64,000 nucleotides of DNA from an uncultured Fidelibacterota bacterium (GTDB lineage Bacteria; Fidelibacterota; Marinisomatia; Marinisomatales; UBA8229): assembly GCA_913054425.1 (NCBI GenBank), contig CAJXJG010000001.1:1-64000 (forward strand), given 5' to 3'. The first letter of the stretch is position 1. Each line of letters opens with the position of its first letter. Below, one piece after another: positions 29,148 to 38,609 of the stretch. The notes under the pieces are model-generated. The model saw nothing but the letters and a program-made list of their open reading frames with translations. It was not told where the DNA came from and did no database searches. The translations under genes were made by a program, and so were the position numbers.

Positions 29148-30557
29148 ATGTCAATAAAAGAACACGCTGAGGTTGTTGTTATAGGGGCTGGTCCCGGAGG
29201 GTATGCCGCAGCGTTTCGTGCCGCAGACCTGGGCAAAAAAGTGTTGCTGGTCGATAGTGATAAGGAACTTGGGGGTGTATGTCTTAACCGGGGCTGTATT
29301 CCCTCTAAGGCTTTGTTGCATATTTCAAAGGTTATAGAAGAAGCAAAGGGTCTTTCCACAAGAGGAGTGACCTTTGGGGCGCCTGTCCTTGATATTGATG
29401 CAGTACGGTCTTATAAGGAAAAGATTGTTTTACAGTTGAATGGCGGCATTGCCCAGATGGCAAAAGCCCGCAATGTGAAGATTCAAAGAGGCCAGGCAAA
29501 ATTTAATTCTAACGATGAATTGTTGGTTAAGTTAGAGAATAAACACATCTCTGTCAGCTTTGATCATTGTATTGTTGCTGGAGGATCGGTGTCAGTAATG
29601 GTACCTGGAATTCCCACAGGACACCCTTCTGTAATGACATCCCGGGCTGCCTTGGAACTGAAAGATATACCGGAAAGTCTGATGGTGGTTGGTGGTGGGG
29701 TTATAGGGCTGGAATTGGGCCAGGTCTACGCAGCCCTAGGCTCTAAGATCACGGTGGTAGAATTTATGCCCCAACTATTGTCAGGAATAGATATGGATTT
29801 GGTGAAACCTCTTCAGAAGAGATTAGAAAAACAATTTGAATCCATCTTTGTTTCTACAAAGGTGTCCAGGGTTATTCCAGGTGAAAGTGGAGAATTAAGA
29901 GTGTTCATGAGTTCGAACGGAGAGAAAATAGAAAAAAATGTTCAAAAGGTTTTAGTATCGGTAGGCCGCAAGCCAAATTCTGATATATTATGTCTCGAGA
30001 AAACAGACATTAAAGTAGATGGAGGCGGATTTATAACTGTTGATGAACATCAGAGGACATCTGTCCACAATATCTATGCCATTGGTGATATAGCGGGCAA
30101 ACCGCTATTGGCACATAAAGCGACCCACGAGGGGAAAGTAGCGGCAGAGAGTCTATGTGGTTTATCAGCCTCGTTTGATAAAAAAGCAATACCCTCTGTA
30201 ATATATACTGATCCGGAGATTGCTTGGGCAGGAATAACAGAGACAGAAGCAAAGGAGCAGGGTGTTTCTTACAAAAAGGGAAACTTCCCCTGGACTGCAA
30301 ATGGTCGTGCAACTGTTATAGGAGCTACCGATGGAATAACAAAAATCATATTTGATTCCGACACGGACAAAATTATTGGTATTGGCATTGTAGGTACTGG
30401 TGCAGGGGACCTGATTTCAGAGGGAGTTCTGGCCATTGAAATGGGCGCAGACGCAGAAGATATCGGTCTAACAGTTCATCCCCACCCAACTATGAGCGAA
30501 ACTATTGGAAATGCTTCTGAGGTGGTAACAGGAACAGTAACAGATATATATTTATAA
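29148..30557 (+). CDS. lpdA: Dihydrolipoamide dehydrogenase (E3)
   Basis: Lpd, 469 residues. FAD-binding VVVIGAGPGGYAAAFRAADLGKKV at the N-terminus, the redox-active disulfide GGVCLNRGCIPSK (Cys45-Cys50), a second NAD-binding GGGVIGLELGQVYAALG, and the C-terminal His-Glu dyad HPHPTMSE are all present. It reoxidises the lipoyl groups of E2 and passes electrons to NAD+. It lies 19 bases after aceF. A stretch of G-rich codons around the start is ordinary. The same E3 may also serve other 2-oxoacid complexes. Confidence 0.97.
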   Translation: MSIKEHAEVVVIGAGPGGYAAAFRAADLGKKVLLVDSDKELGGVCLNRGCIPSKALLHISKVIEEAKGLSTRGVTFGAPVLDIDAVRSYKEKIVLQLNGGIAQMAKARNVKIQRGQAKFNSNDELLVKLENKHISVSFDHCIVAGGSVSVMVPGIPTGHPSVMTSRAALELKDIPESLMVVGGGVIGLELGQVYAALGSKITVVEFMPQLLSGIDMDLVKPLQKRLEKQFESIFVSTKVSRVIPGESGELRVFMSSNGEKIEKNVQKVLVSVGRKPNSDILCLEKTDIKVDGGGFITVDEHQRTSVHNIYAIGDIAGKPLLAHKATHEGKVAAESLCGLSASFDKKAIPSVIYTDPEIAWAGITETEAKEQGVSYKKGNFPWTANGRATVIGATDGITKIIFDSDTDKIIGIGIVGTGAGDLISEGVLAIEMGADAEDIGLTVHPHPTMSETIGNASEVVTGTVTDIYL

Positions 30558-30582
30558 CATAAATATTAGTAGGAGAGATATC

Positions 30583-33147
30583 ATGAGAGTTAGTCGACTG
30601 ACGTTGTTATTGCTTTTTGTTTTTTTTGGAAAAATATCAGCCATAGAGAACAATTCAGGCCAGAGCTTGGATAGTACAAAAGTTGTTAAAGAAGACTCCA
30701 CAAAAAAAACGATTGAGTCTTTGGACCAAAAAGTAAAGGGGATGACAAAATTTGACGGGTTGTTTACATTTTATCAGGACACAACAGACGGCAACTTGTT
30801 TATGCTGATAAAAAAAAGTCAGGAAGGTGAAGAATTTATTTATTTTGTCCAGTCAGTAGATGGCATCGTGGACGTGCGGTTTAATCGTGGATCTTATAGG
30901 CAAAGTAGAATTTTTTCCATACAGAAGTATTTTAATAGAATAGAGCTAGTCAATGAAAACGTGTCCTTTTATTTTGACCCAGATAATGCGATAAGCCGTG
31001 CGAAGAGCGCGAATATAAGTGCTTCAATTATGGCGTCCCAAAAAATAGTTGCAATGGATTCGCTAAAAAATAAATTTTTGGTAGAAGCAGATGGAATCTT
31101 TTTAAACGAAAGCCTTCAACAAATTAAACTACCCCCCCCCTTAGGTAAAGAAGAGAATAAGCGGTTTAATCTTGGGAATTTAAATAAAGAAAAGAGCAAA
31201 TATATAGCAGTTAAAAACTATCCTATGAATTCTGATGTTATTGTACAATATACTTATGATAATCCCACACCACAAAACAGAGGAAGAAGCGGCATTACAG
31301 ATCCGCGCTCTGTTAATATTACACTCAGACACAGCTTTTTAAAAGTCCCTGATAATGATTATATGCCACGCTTAGACGACCCTCGTGTCGGTTATTTTAC
31401 AACCAGAGTAACAGACATGACATCCACAAGCGTAGCCCCCTATCGAGACCTGATTCACCGCTGGAACCTTAAGAAAAAGAAACCACAGGAGAAGTTATCA
31501 GAACCAGTTGTACCTGTCGTTTTCTGGATTGAAAATACCACACCAGATGAATTTAGACCTGCAGTAGAGGAAGGCGTGTTGGCTTGGAACAAAGCATTTG
31601 AAAAGGCAGGATTTGAGAATGCGGTTCAGGTAAAAACACAGCCGGACGATGCTGAGTGGGACGCAGGAGATATTCGCTACAATGTCATTAGATGGACATC
31701 TTCGCCCAGTCCGCCTTTTGGTGGTTATGGTCCAAGCTTTGTTAATCCTAGAACCGGTGAGATTTTGGGTGCGGATATTATGATGGAATATGTTTATTTC
31801 ACCAACCGCGTTAAATATGATTATTTGTTTAAACAAGAACCGGCTGAGTTTGATGAAAATAATTGTAATGCAGGCGAATTTATTCATCAGGGGAATTTAT
31901 TTGGAACGACCGCTATAAATTTTGTGTCAAATAAAGAGCTATTAGCAAAAGAATTGATAAGGCAATCCTTGGTCCGTTTGGTGCTTCATGAAGTTGGACA
32001 CACAATAGGACTTAACCACAATTTTAAATCCAGCTATCTTCATGACAATATTGATATTCACAACAAAGAGCTTACAAAGAAAGTTGGTCTTACGGGTTCT
32101 GTTATGGATTATACACCTGTAAATCTATCATTAGAGAGAGAAAAACAAGGACAATATTACTCAACAGTTCCAGGCACTTATGATGATTGGGCTGTTGAAT
32201 TTGGATATTCGCCAACCGTAAACAATGTAGATCAGGAAAAAATTAGAATTAATGATATTCTTTCTCGTTCTGTCGAGAGGGAACTTCTGTTTGGTAATGA
32301 TGCTGACGACATGAGATCTCCGGGGAAGGGAATAGACCCAAGAGCAATGATCGGCGATCTATCAAGCAACCCGATTGAATACTCAGAGAAAAGAATTGAA
32401 TTGATTAATATTCTTATGGAGGGCCTGAAGGAGCAATATACTATTGCCGGAGAATCTTTTCATGGACTGAGAAATGCTTATTATATTTTAATTAGAGAAT
32501 ATAGAAATTCATTAACTGCTGTTTCCCGGTTTGTTGGGGGTGTTTATGTAGACCGTTCTTTTGTTGGTCAGGAAAGCACAGACATGCCTTATGAACCAGT
32601 TTCTTATGAAACGCAAAAATATGCAATGTCTGTTTTAGAGAATCTCTTGTTTTCTCCAGGCGCGCTTAAAATGCCGGAAGTGCTCGCTAATCATCTTCAG
32701 CAGCAGAGACGTGGTTTTGATTTTTTTGGACAAACTGAAGATCCAAAAATCCATGAAATAGTACTGGGTATTCAAAAATCAGTTTTAGATCATTTGCTTC
32801 ATGTAAATGTGTTAAAAAGGCTTAGTGATTCACAACTGTATGGAAACGAATACAGGCTAAACGAAATGTTGCAAGATTTGACAGCCTCAGTATTTCAGGA
32901 GGATTCAAAAACACAGGTTAACACCTACCGGCAAAATCTGCAGGTTGAGTATGTAAACAGACTGATTAAAATAGCAGGATTACAAAAGGAATCTTCCTAT
33001 GATTATTTATCACAGGCAGGGGCCTTGGAAAATCTTAAAAACGTTTTACAGTTGGTTTCAAAAAGAATTAGGGCTGATTCAGAGACAAAGATTCACCGTA
33101 ATTTTATAGTATACAAAATATCAACAGCTTTTGACGAAAAACAATAG
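30583..33147 (+). CDS. Exported zinc metalloprotease, DUF5117/DUF4953 family
   Basis: An 854-residue exported protein. A Sec signal (LTLLLLFVFFGKISA) precedes a DUF5117-like region (~40-270) and a metzincin-like catalytic domain with zinc site HEVGHTIGLNHN (His469, His473, His479), plus a Met-turn SVMDYTP. The C-terminal ~300 residues are helical. This family is common in Bacteroidota-like bacteria and its substrates are unknown. A Shine-Dalgarno site (AGGAGAG) precedes the ATG. It is 25 bases after lpdA and probably read with it, yet has no clear functional link to pyruvate metabolism. It overlaps the next gene by 17 bases. Confidence 0.85.
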   Translation: MRVSRLTLLLLFVFFGKISAIENNSGQSLDSTKVVKEDSTKKTIESLDQKVKGMTKFDGLFTFYQDTTDGNLFMLIKKSQEGEEFIYFVQSVDGIVDVRFNRGSYRQSRIFSIQKYFNRIELVNENVSFYFDPDNAISRAKSANISASIMASQKIVAMDSLKNKFLVEADGIFLNESLQQIKLPPPLGKEENKRFNLGNLNKEKSKYIAVKNYPMNSDVIVQYTYDNPTPQNRGRSGITDPRSVNITLRHSFLKVPDNDYMPRLDDPRVGYFTTRVTDMTSTSVAPYRDLIHRWNLKKKKPQEKLSEPVVPVVFWIENTTPDEFRPAVEEGVLAWNKAFEKAGFENAVQVKTQPDDAEWDAGDIRYNVIRWTSSPSPPFGGYGPSFVNPRTGEILGADIMMEYVYFTNRVKYDYLFKQEPAEFDENNCNAGEFIHQGNLFGTTAINFVSNKELLAKELIRQSLVRLVLHEVGHTIGLNHNFKSSYLHDNIDIHNKELTKKVGLTGSVMDYTPVNLSLEREKQGQYYSTVPGTYDDWAVEFGYSPTVNNVDQEKIRINDILSRSVERELLFGNDADDMRSPGKGIDPRAMIGDLSSNPIEYSEKRIELINILMEGLKEQYTIAGESFHGLRNAYYILIREYRNSLTAVSRFVGGVYVDRSFVGQESTDMPYEPVSYETQKYAMSVLENLLFSPGALKMPEVLANHLQQQRRGFDFFGQTEDPKIHEIVLGIQKSVLDHLLHVNVLKRLSDSQLYGNEYRLNEMLQDLTASVFQEDSKTQVNTYRQNLQVEYVNRLIKIAGLQKESSYDYLSQAGALENLKNVLQLVSKRIRADSETKIHRNFIVYKISTAFDEKQ

Positions 33148-33622
33148 ACAGAAAAGATCCGTCTCCAAAAAACGAGAAATTATTGGTATTGCTGCTGTTA
33201 CCGCCAATGGCTATATAGCAAGACATAGTAACGAGCAGATACTATGGTCTAAAGATCTCGCTCTATTTAAAAAACAGACCCGTAATTGTCCGGTTATTAT
33301 GGGTTCAAACACCTATAGAACACTGGTGAGTAGTTTGCCAAACCGGGAAATGGTTGTTGTTAACAGGAAAGATACTCCAGAAGATATTTTGAAAAGGATC
33401 CACGCAAGGCGATGTTTTGTTATTGGAGGTGGGCGCACATACACAAAATTTTCTTCCTATTTGACACACCTTTATTTAACGATACATCCCCTCATTTTTG
33501 CAAAAGGCATTAGCTTGTTTGTGAACCTTGAAAAAAAGATTTTAATTTCTTTTATTAAAATGGTTCCTGTAGTAGCAAAGGAAGGTGTTTTTCAATTTCA
33601 ATATAAAGTTGAACAACGCTAG
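33131..33622 (+). CDS. RibD C-terminal/dihydrofolate-reductase-like protein
   Basis: A 163-residue protein of the DHFR/RibD-C fold. Markers are IIGIAAVTANGYIA at the start of the fold, ILWSKDLALFKKQTRNCPVIMGSNTYRTL (cofactor-binding region), FVIGGGRTY (NADPH-binding glycines) and THLYLTIHPLIFAKGISLF. These are closer to RibD-C-type reductases than to canonical DHFR. The active-site pattern for either is not clear enough to name a substrate. The start is a TTG inside the 3' end of the metalloprotease gene; the first ~15 residues are basic and may not be real. Start is uncertain. Confidence 0.65.
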   Translation: MTKNNRQKRSVSKKREIIGIAAVTANGYIARHSNEQILWSKDLALFKKQTRNCPVIMGSNTYRTLVSSLPNREMVVVNRKDTPEDILKRIHARRCFVIGGGRTYTKFSSYLTHLYLTIHPLIFAKGISLFVNLEKKILISFIKMVPVVAKEGVFQFQYKVEQR

Positions 33623-33648
33623 TTTTTTCATGCTTGTCTGGTACTTTT

Positions 33649-33671
33649 TATAAAAAACATTGTTTTTTATA
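33649..33671. terminator. AT-rich perfect inverted repeat after the RibD-like gene
   Basis: TATAAAAAACA and its exact reverse complement surround a single T, giving a 23-base palindrome at the end of the aceE-to-RibD-like transcription unit. The built-in A and T tracts suggest a bidirectional terminator, but the stem has only two GC pairs. I see no other feature in the 144-base gap apart from the Shine-Dalgarno (ACGGAGG) of the next gene. Confidence 0.4.
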
Positions 33672-33766
33672 TTCTTTTTGATACTTATGAGCAATTCCCA
33701 TCATTTCTATCCAAAAACATACACTGTCTTTTTTAAATTAAAAATAGACTGACCTGACGGAGGATC

Positions 33767-36184
33767 ATGGGTAAGCGCTCAATTACAATAATGATCATTT
33801 TTGCCTGTTGCGTTTTTTTAGGGTATATAATAACAAGGGTGCTTATCTACCAAGAGTTGCCGGTATATGAAGGCAGCATTACTGTGGCAGGAATAGAGGA
33901 CACAGTAGAGGTTTTTACCGATCAATTCGGCGTTCCTCATGTATTTGCAGAGAACGAAGACGATTTGTTTTTTACTGCAGGCTATATCGCAGCACGGGAA
34001 AGACTGTTTCAAATGTCCATGGTTTCATATGCTGTCCGCGGGGAACTGGCGTCTATGTTGGGAGATGAATATCTTGCTACAGATATTTATTTACGGACAT
34101 GGAGGATACGTGACGTATCAAAAAAAATAACAGAAGCAATGGATGTGGAAACCAAAAAAATACTGAGCTCATTTTGTAAAGGGATCAATGTTTGGATAGA
34201 TGAGAGCGGGGACAACTTACCGTTAGAATTCAGAATATTGGGTATAAAGCCGCGGCACTGGGAACCTTCCAATGTTGTTGGATATGCCAGGATGATGGCG
34301 CACGAGCTTCAGTCTTCATGGAAAGCAGAAATTGTTTACGGGGCTGTGTTGCAATATTTTGGGGTGAATAAACTTGCTGAAATCTATCCAGAATATGGTG
34401 ATTCACAGCCAATTATATCTGAACAGTTGAAAAACAAAAAGATTAAACTTGTGTATAATCAAATTTTGGAGAAGGAATTTTTTCTTCGAAACCTTCTTGG
34501 TTTCAGATCCCCAAACATAGGTTCAAACAGCTGGGTCCTCTCCGGAAAAATGACTGAAACCGGGTTGCCATTTTTAGCAAATGACCCTCATTTGGATTTT
34601 ACTCAGCCGGCAAGGTGGTATGAAATGCACCTGAAGGGAGGAAGGTTTAATGTAAGCGGCGTGTGTATGGCAGGAATTCCTGTCCCTATTATTGGACAAA
34701 ACGAAACCTGTGCCTGGGGGTTTACAAACAGCATGGTTGATGATGTTGATTTTTTTCTTGAAACAATCAATCCAAATAATCCCAATCAATACAAAAGCGG
34801 AGACAGTTGGTTGGATATGGAATTAATAAAGGAAACCATATTATTAAAAGACGGAACGGACACAACTATAGTTGTTCGGTTAACACATCACGGGCCCATA
34901 ATAAGCGATATTCATCCACTCTTAAGGGGAGAGAATACGGCGATGTCAATGGCCTGGACAGGGCATTGGAATACAAAGGAGATTGATGGTTTTTTCACAT
35001 TAAATCTAATGAAAAATTGGGAGGATTTTACGGAAGCGGCACGCCTGTTTGGCGTTCCAGGACAAAATATGATTTATGCTGATGTAGCTGGGAATATAGG
35101 CTGGCGTCCTGCGGTATATATACCGCTCCGGAAAAAGGGAGAAAGTCTCATTCCAAGACCAGGAGATGACCCGGCATATGACTGGCACGGAAAAGTACCC
35201 TTTGAGGAAATGCCATATATATTGAATCCTGACCATGGTTACATTGTTACAGCAAACAATAAAATTATTGATGAAACTTTTCCGTATTATATCTCAGGGT
35301 TATGGGCTGATCCAAGCCGGGCGGAGCGGATTTTAGAGAGAGTTAAATCCGTTGCCAGCGCAACCGTAAATGATATGCAGTCAATCCAGTTGGATGTTAC
35401 GTCTCCATTTGCCCGGGAAATTATTCCCTATTTTTTAGCAACTGAAACTGGAAAAGAGAAAGAGAGCTTGCGGAAAGTGTATGGGTTATTAAAAAAATGG
35501 AATGGAGAAGAGTCAATACAGTCTGCAGCTGCGTTGTTATTTCAGTCGGCATTAAATAGACTCATTAGAAATATTTATGGGGATGAGATGTCCGTGCTTG
35601 GCCCACATTATTTAGAAGCATTCATAGGGATGAAATATTTACACACGAGAAACTTGCGGGATATTTTGAAAAGTGGTAATTCGTCCTGGTTTGATGATAT
35701 TAGAACGGTCAATATTGTTGAATCCAGAGACGAAATTTTATTAAAGTCATTGAAAGAAGCTGTCAACAGGTTGGAAACACAGGTTGGTACAAACATAGCC
35801 AGTTGGAAGTGGGGTTATGAACACACCCTGACTCATCCCCATGTTTTAGGGAACATAAAACTGTTAGACTGGCTGTTCAGGTTTAATGTAGGTCCATACC
35901 CTTCCGGGGGTTCGGACAAGACACCGAATGCGGGAGGGTATTCATTTAACAAACCATTCAAACAAACAGCAGGTGCCTCTATGCGGAGAATTGTGGATTT
36001 CAGCACATTAAACCGTACGCGCATGGTTTTACCCACAGGACAATCAGGTCTTTATAATAGTCCGCACTACCGTGATCAGGCTGAACTTTATCACAACGGA
36101 AAATACCGGATCACCCACTTTGATGAAGGGTTTATTAGAACCAGCGATAATTACAGGCGGCTGATCTTGGTCCCGAAAAAATAA
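33767..36184 (+). CDS. Penicillin acylase family (S45) N-terminal nucleophile hydrolase
   Basis: An 805-residue exported or membrane-anchored member of the penicillin/cephalosporin acylase family. An N-terminal hydrophobic helix (ITIMIIFACCVFLGYIITRVL) is followed by the alpha chain, an autocleavage site IGS-NSWVLSG, and the beta chain, whose N-terminal nucleophile would be Ser253. Later blocks (GIPVPIIGQNETCAWGFTN, HGPIIS, NMIYADVAGNIGWRPAVYIP, LNRTRMVLPTGQSG) fit the family. Such enzymes hydrolyse amides such as acyl-homoserine lactones or beta-lactams; the natural substrate here is unknown. A strong Shine-Dalgarno GGAGG precedes the ATG. A glycerophosphodiesterase gene follows after 2 bases. 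Confidence 0.88.
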   Translation: MGKRSITIMIIFACCVFLGYIITRVLIYQELPVYEGSITVAGIEDTVEVFTDQFGVPHVFAENEDDLFFTAGYIAARERLFQMSMVSYAVRGELASMLGDEYLATDIYLRTWRIRDVSKKITEAMDVETKKILSSFCKGINVWIDESGDNLPLEFRILGIKPRHWEPSNVVGYARMMAHELQSSWKAEIVYGAVLQYFGVNKLAEIYPEYGDSQPIISEQLKNKKIKLVYNQILEKEFFLRNLLGFRSPNIGSNSWVLSGKMTETGLPFLANDPHLDFTQPARWYEMHLKGGRFNVSGVCMAGIPVPIIGQNETCAWGFTNSMVDDVDFFLETINPNNPNQYKSGDSWLDMELIKETILLKDGTDTTIVVRLTHHGPIISDIHPLLRGENTAMSMAWTGHWNTKEIDGFFTLNLMKNWEDFTEAARLFGVPGQNMIYADVAGNIGWRPAVYIPLRKKGESLIPRPGDDPAYDWHGKVPFEEMPYILNPDHGYIVTANNKIIDETFPYYISGLWADPSRAERILERVKSVASATVNDMQSIQLDVTSPFAREIIPYFLATETGKEKESLRKVYGLLKKWNGEESIQSAAALLFQSALNRLIRNIYGDEMSVLGPHYLEAFIGMKYLHTRNLRDILKSGNSSWFDDIRTVNIVESRDEILLKSLKEAVNRLETQVGTNIASWKWGYEHTLTHPHVLGNIKLLDWLFRFNVGPYPSGGSDKTPNAGGYSFNKPFKQTAGASMRRIVDFSTLNRTRMVLPTGQSGLYNSPHYRDQAELYHNGKYRITHFDEGFIRTSDNYRRLILVPKK

Positions 36185-36186
36185 TC

Positions 36187-36972
36187 ATGGGAGTCCTTGT
36201 TGCGGTAATTATTATAGCCATAGGTATTAGATACATTTTCTTTTGGAAACCTATAAATACAAAGGAAATTTTTGATTCTACACCAATTATAATAGCACAT
36301 AGGGGAACGCTTACGGATATTCCAGAAAACACATTAGAGTCATTTAGCACTGCAATTGCCAACGGTTTCAAGGCGATTGAAGTGGATGTGTGCAGCACGC
36401 GGGATAAAACCGTTATATGTTCACATAATATTGATCTGGAAAGAGAAACGGACGGACAGGGATTTATTGATGAGATTAATTATCAGGAAGTAAAGCAGGC
36501 AAAAGCGGGTATTTATTCTCATCCAAAGCAGACAAAAGAAATTCTCACGCTGTATGATTTATTGAAAGAAATCCCTCAGGGTATTTTGGTGAACATTGAA
36601 ATAAAAACCACCAGCCCCTGGAGTGTTGGCACTGCCTTGGGGGTGGTCAGGCTGATAAAGGCCAGAAGGATTACTCAAACAGTAATTATATCCAGTTTTA
36701 ATCCTATTGTTCTTTGGTTAATAAAGTTATTAGCTCCCAACATTGTTACGGGATATTTATTTAAAACAACACAACACCTTTGGGCGATTCATTTCTTTCA
36801 TCCTGACTGTCTCCACCCTGAGGCTGGAATTGTAACCCAGGAACTTGTAAACAGGTCCCATGACCTTGGTCAGCGGGTTAGTGTGTGGACCGTGAACAGT
36901 CTCCCCGGTAAGCGCTGGCTGAAAAAATTAAATGTAGATGGAATCATCACAAATTATTATTCAGAAAACTAA
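36187..36972 (+). CDS. Glycerophosphodiester phosphodiesterase (GDPD)
   Basis: A 261-residue GDPD-family enzyme with an N-terminal membrane helix (VLVAVIIIAIGIRYIFFW). Metal and catalytic residues are all visible: IIAHRG (His38-Arg39), AIEVDV (Glu65, Asp67) and SHNID (His80), followed by NIEIKT. The C-terminal VWTVNS and GIITNY blocks are typical. It should hydrolyse glycerophosphodiesters to glycerol-3-phosphate and an alcohol, facing the periplasm if the helix is a signal anchor. It lies 2 bases after the S45 hydrolase gene. Its end overlaps purH on the opposite strand by four bases, with no terminator between the convergent genes. Confidence 0.9.
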   Translation: MGVLVAVIIIAIGIRYIFFWKPINTKEIFDSTPIIIAHRGTLTDIPENTLESFSTAIANGFKAIEVDVCSTRDKTVICSHNIDLERETDGQGFIDEINYQEVKQAKAGIYSHPKQTKEILTLYDLLKEIPQGILVNIEIKTTSPWSVGTALGVVRLIKARRITQTVIISSFNPIVLWLIKLLAPNIVTGYLFKTTQHLWAIHFFHPDCLHPEAGIVTQELVNRSHDLGQRVSVWTVNSLPGKRWLKKLNVDGIITNYYSEN

Positions 36973-38525
36973 TGTCTGAAGCAGCGAACTCCGGTAAAGG
37001 TCATAGCAATGTCATATTCATTGCAAGCAGCGATAATTTCTTGATCTCGAATTGATCCGCCGGGCTGTATAACAGTTGTAATCCCCGAATCTTTTATCGC
37101 ATCAATGCTGTCACGGAAAGGGAAAAAGGCATCAGAAGCCAAGACGCCGCCTTTCACATCTTTACCGCCTTTTCGAAGCGCCATATGAACCGCATCTACC
37201 CGACTTACCTGCCCACCACCTAAACCAACTGTTGTGTTGTTTTTTGCAATTAGGATTCCATTGGATTTTGCATGACGCAATACTTTCCATGAAAACAAGG
37301 CTGTTTCTAATTCTTGTTCTGTTGGCTTTTTTTGTGTAACTGTGTTTAAGTCTTCGAGTGTTAATGTGTTTATATCTGTATCTTGAACCAGAAGGCCCCC
37401 ATCAATATAACGATATTCTAACTTCGCCTGGCGTTTTCCGAATTGTCCAATTTCTAAAATACGCAGGTTTTTTTTCTTTTTGAATATTTCCAATGCTTCC
37501 GAATCAAAACTAGGAGCCAGAACGATTTCCACAAATCCCCTTCTGATTTCTTCCGCAACGTCTTTTGTGCACGTGCGATTGAATGCAACAATGCCACCAA
37601 AAGCAGAAAGTGAATCGGCATTGAAAGCTCTCATGTACACATCAAGTAAGTTGTTACCCACAGCAACACCGCAAGGGCTGGCATGCTTCACAACCACGCA
37701 AGCCGTTTCATCAAATTCTCGTACACAGGCCAACGCGCCATCAGCATCCATAATATTATTATAGGAGAGCTGTTTTCCTTGGTGGAATTTGGCATTCAGA
37801 ATGTTGGGTTCAGTATTTCCGGGTATCTTGTAAGCTGCGGCGAACTGGTGCGGGTTTTCTCCATACCGCATTGCAGAGTGCTTTTCAAATGTGAGTGAAA
37901 AATCGTCAGATAAGGTTTCTTCCTTCAAATAATTATGTATAATGGTTTCGTATTGGGCCGTGTGACCAAAGGCTTTGGCGGACAGCTTTTTTCGCATATT
38001 GAAAGACAGCTCAACAGATGTATCAAGCGCATTTGTGATGCGTGAATAATCTGCGGGATCTACCAAGGCGCAAACCCACCCGATGTTTTTGGCCGCCGAG
38101 CGAATCATGGTTGTACCGCCAATATCCACATTTTCCAGCGCCAAAGCTAAATCACAATCTTCTTTTAAAATGGTTTCTGAAAAAGGATAAAGATTGCAAA
38201 CCACAAGGTCGATCCATTGAATATTATTGGCTTCAGCGTCATCGCTGTGTTTATCCCGAAGCCCGAGAATACCACCTCCTATCAACGGATTAATTGTCTT
38301 TACACGACCGTCCATAATCTCCGGGTATTGGGTATAATCACTCACATCTGCAATTGGAACGTCATTATCTCGTAATGTTTTTGCTGTTCCACCAGTAGAC
38401 AGAATTTCCACCCCAAGATTGGATAAGGCTTGTGCCAGTTCAACAACATTTGTTTTGTCAAATACAGAAATAAGCGCTCGTTTTATTTTGATCGGGTTTT
38501 GATTTAAAGTCGGATTGTTAATCAT
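36969..38525 (-). CDS. purH: Bifunctional AICAR formyltransferase/IMP cyclohydrolase
   Basis: PurH, 518 residues, both domains present. The N-terminal IMP cyclohydrolase part shows RALISVFDKTNVVELAQAL and STGGTAKTLRD plus VCNLYPF. The C-terminal AICAR transformylase part shows RYGENPHQ, GALACVREFDETACVVVKHASPCGVA, LGGGQVSRVDA and SDAFFPF. It catalyses the last two steps of IMP synthesis. It is the final gene of the minus-strand purine locus, preceded by purN and an inverted-repeat gap. Confidence 0.97.
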   Translation of the reverse strand: MINNPTLNQNPIKIKRALISVFDKTNVVELAQALSNLGVEILSTGGTAKTLRDNDVPIADVSDYTQYPEIMDGRVKTINPLIGGGILGLRDKHSDDAEANNIQWIDLVVCNLYPFSETILKEDCDLALALENVDIGGTTMIRSAAKNIGWVCALVDPADYSRITNALDTSVELSFNMRKKLSAKAFGHTAQYETIIHNYLKEETLSDDFSLTFEKHSAMRYGENPHQFAAAYKIPGNTEPNILNAKFHQGKQLSYNNIMDADGALACVREFDETACVVVKHASPCGVAVGNNLLDVYMRAFNADSLSAFGGIVAFNRTCTKDVAEEIRRGFVEIVLAPSFDSEALEIFKKKKNLRILEIGQFGKRQAKLEYRYIDGGLLVQDTDINTLTLEDLNTVTQKKPTEQELETALFSWKVLRHAKSNGILIAKNNTTVGLGGGQVSRVDAVHMALRKGGKDVKGGVLASDAFFPFRDSIDAIKDSGITTVIQPGGSIRDQEIIAACNEYDIAMTFTGVRCFRH

Positions 38526-38538
38526 AGTGTTTTTAAAA

Positions 38539-38609
38539 GTGTTTTAGTGTTTGGGTGTTTATGTGTTAAAGAGAAGAGGCTTTGCATGAACACTTTAACT
38601 CTTAAATAC
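38539..38609. repeat. Degenerate GTGTTT-rich inverted repeat between purN and purH
   Basis: On the + strand a run of imperfect GTGTTT units (38539-38571) is followed by a complementary-looking AACAC/TTAAC arm that runs into the purN 3' end. A similar element lies between purD and purN, so the two look like copies of one family. The unit resembles intergenic palindromic repeats found in many bacterial chromosomes. Function unknown. Confidence 0.45.

Noticed and set aside
37568..37580. CACGTG core within purH, possible second parS
   Set aside because: Flanking bases (GTG..CGA) do not match the parS consensus.
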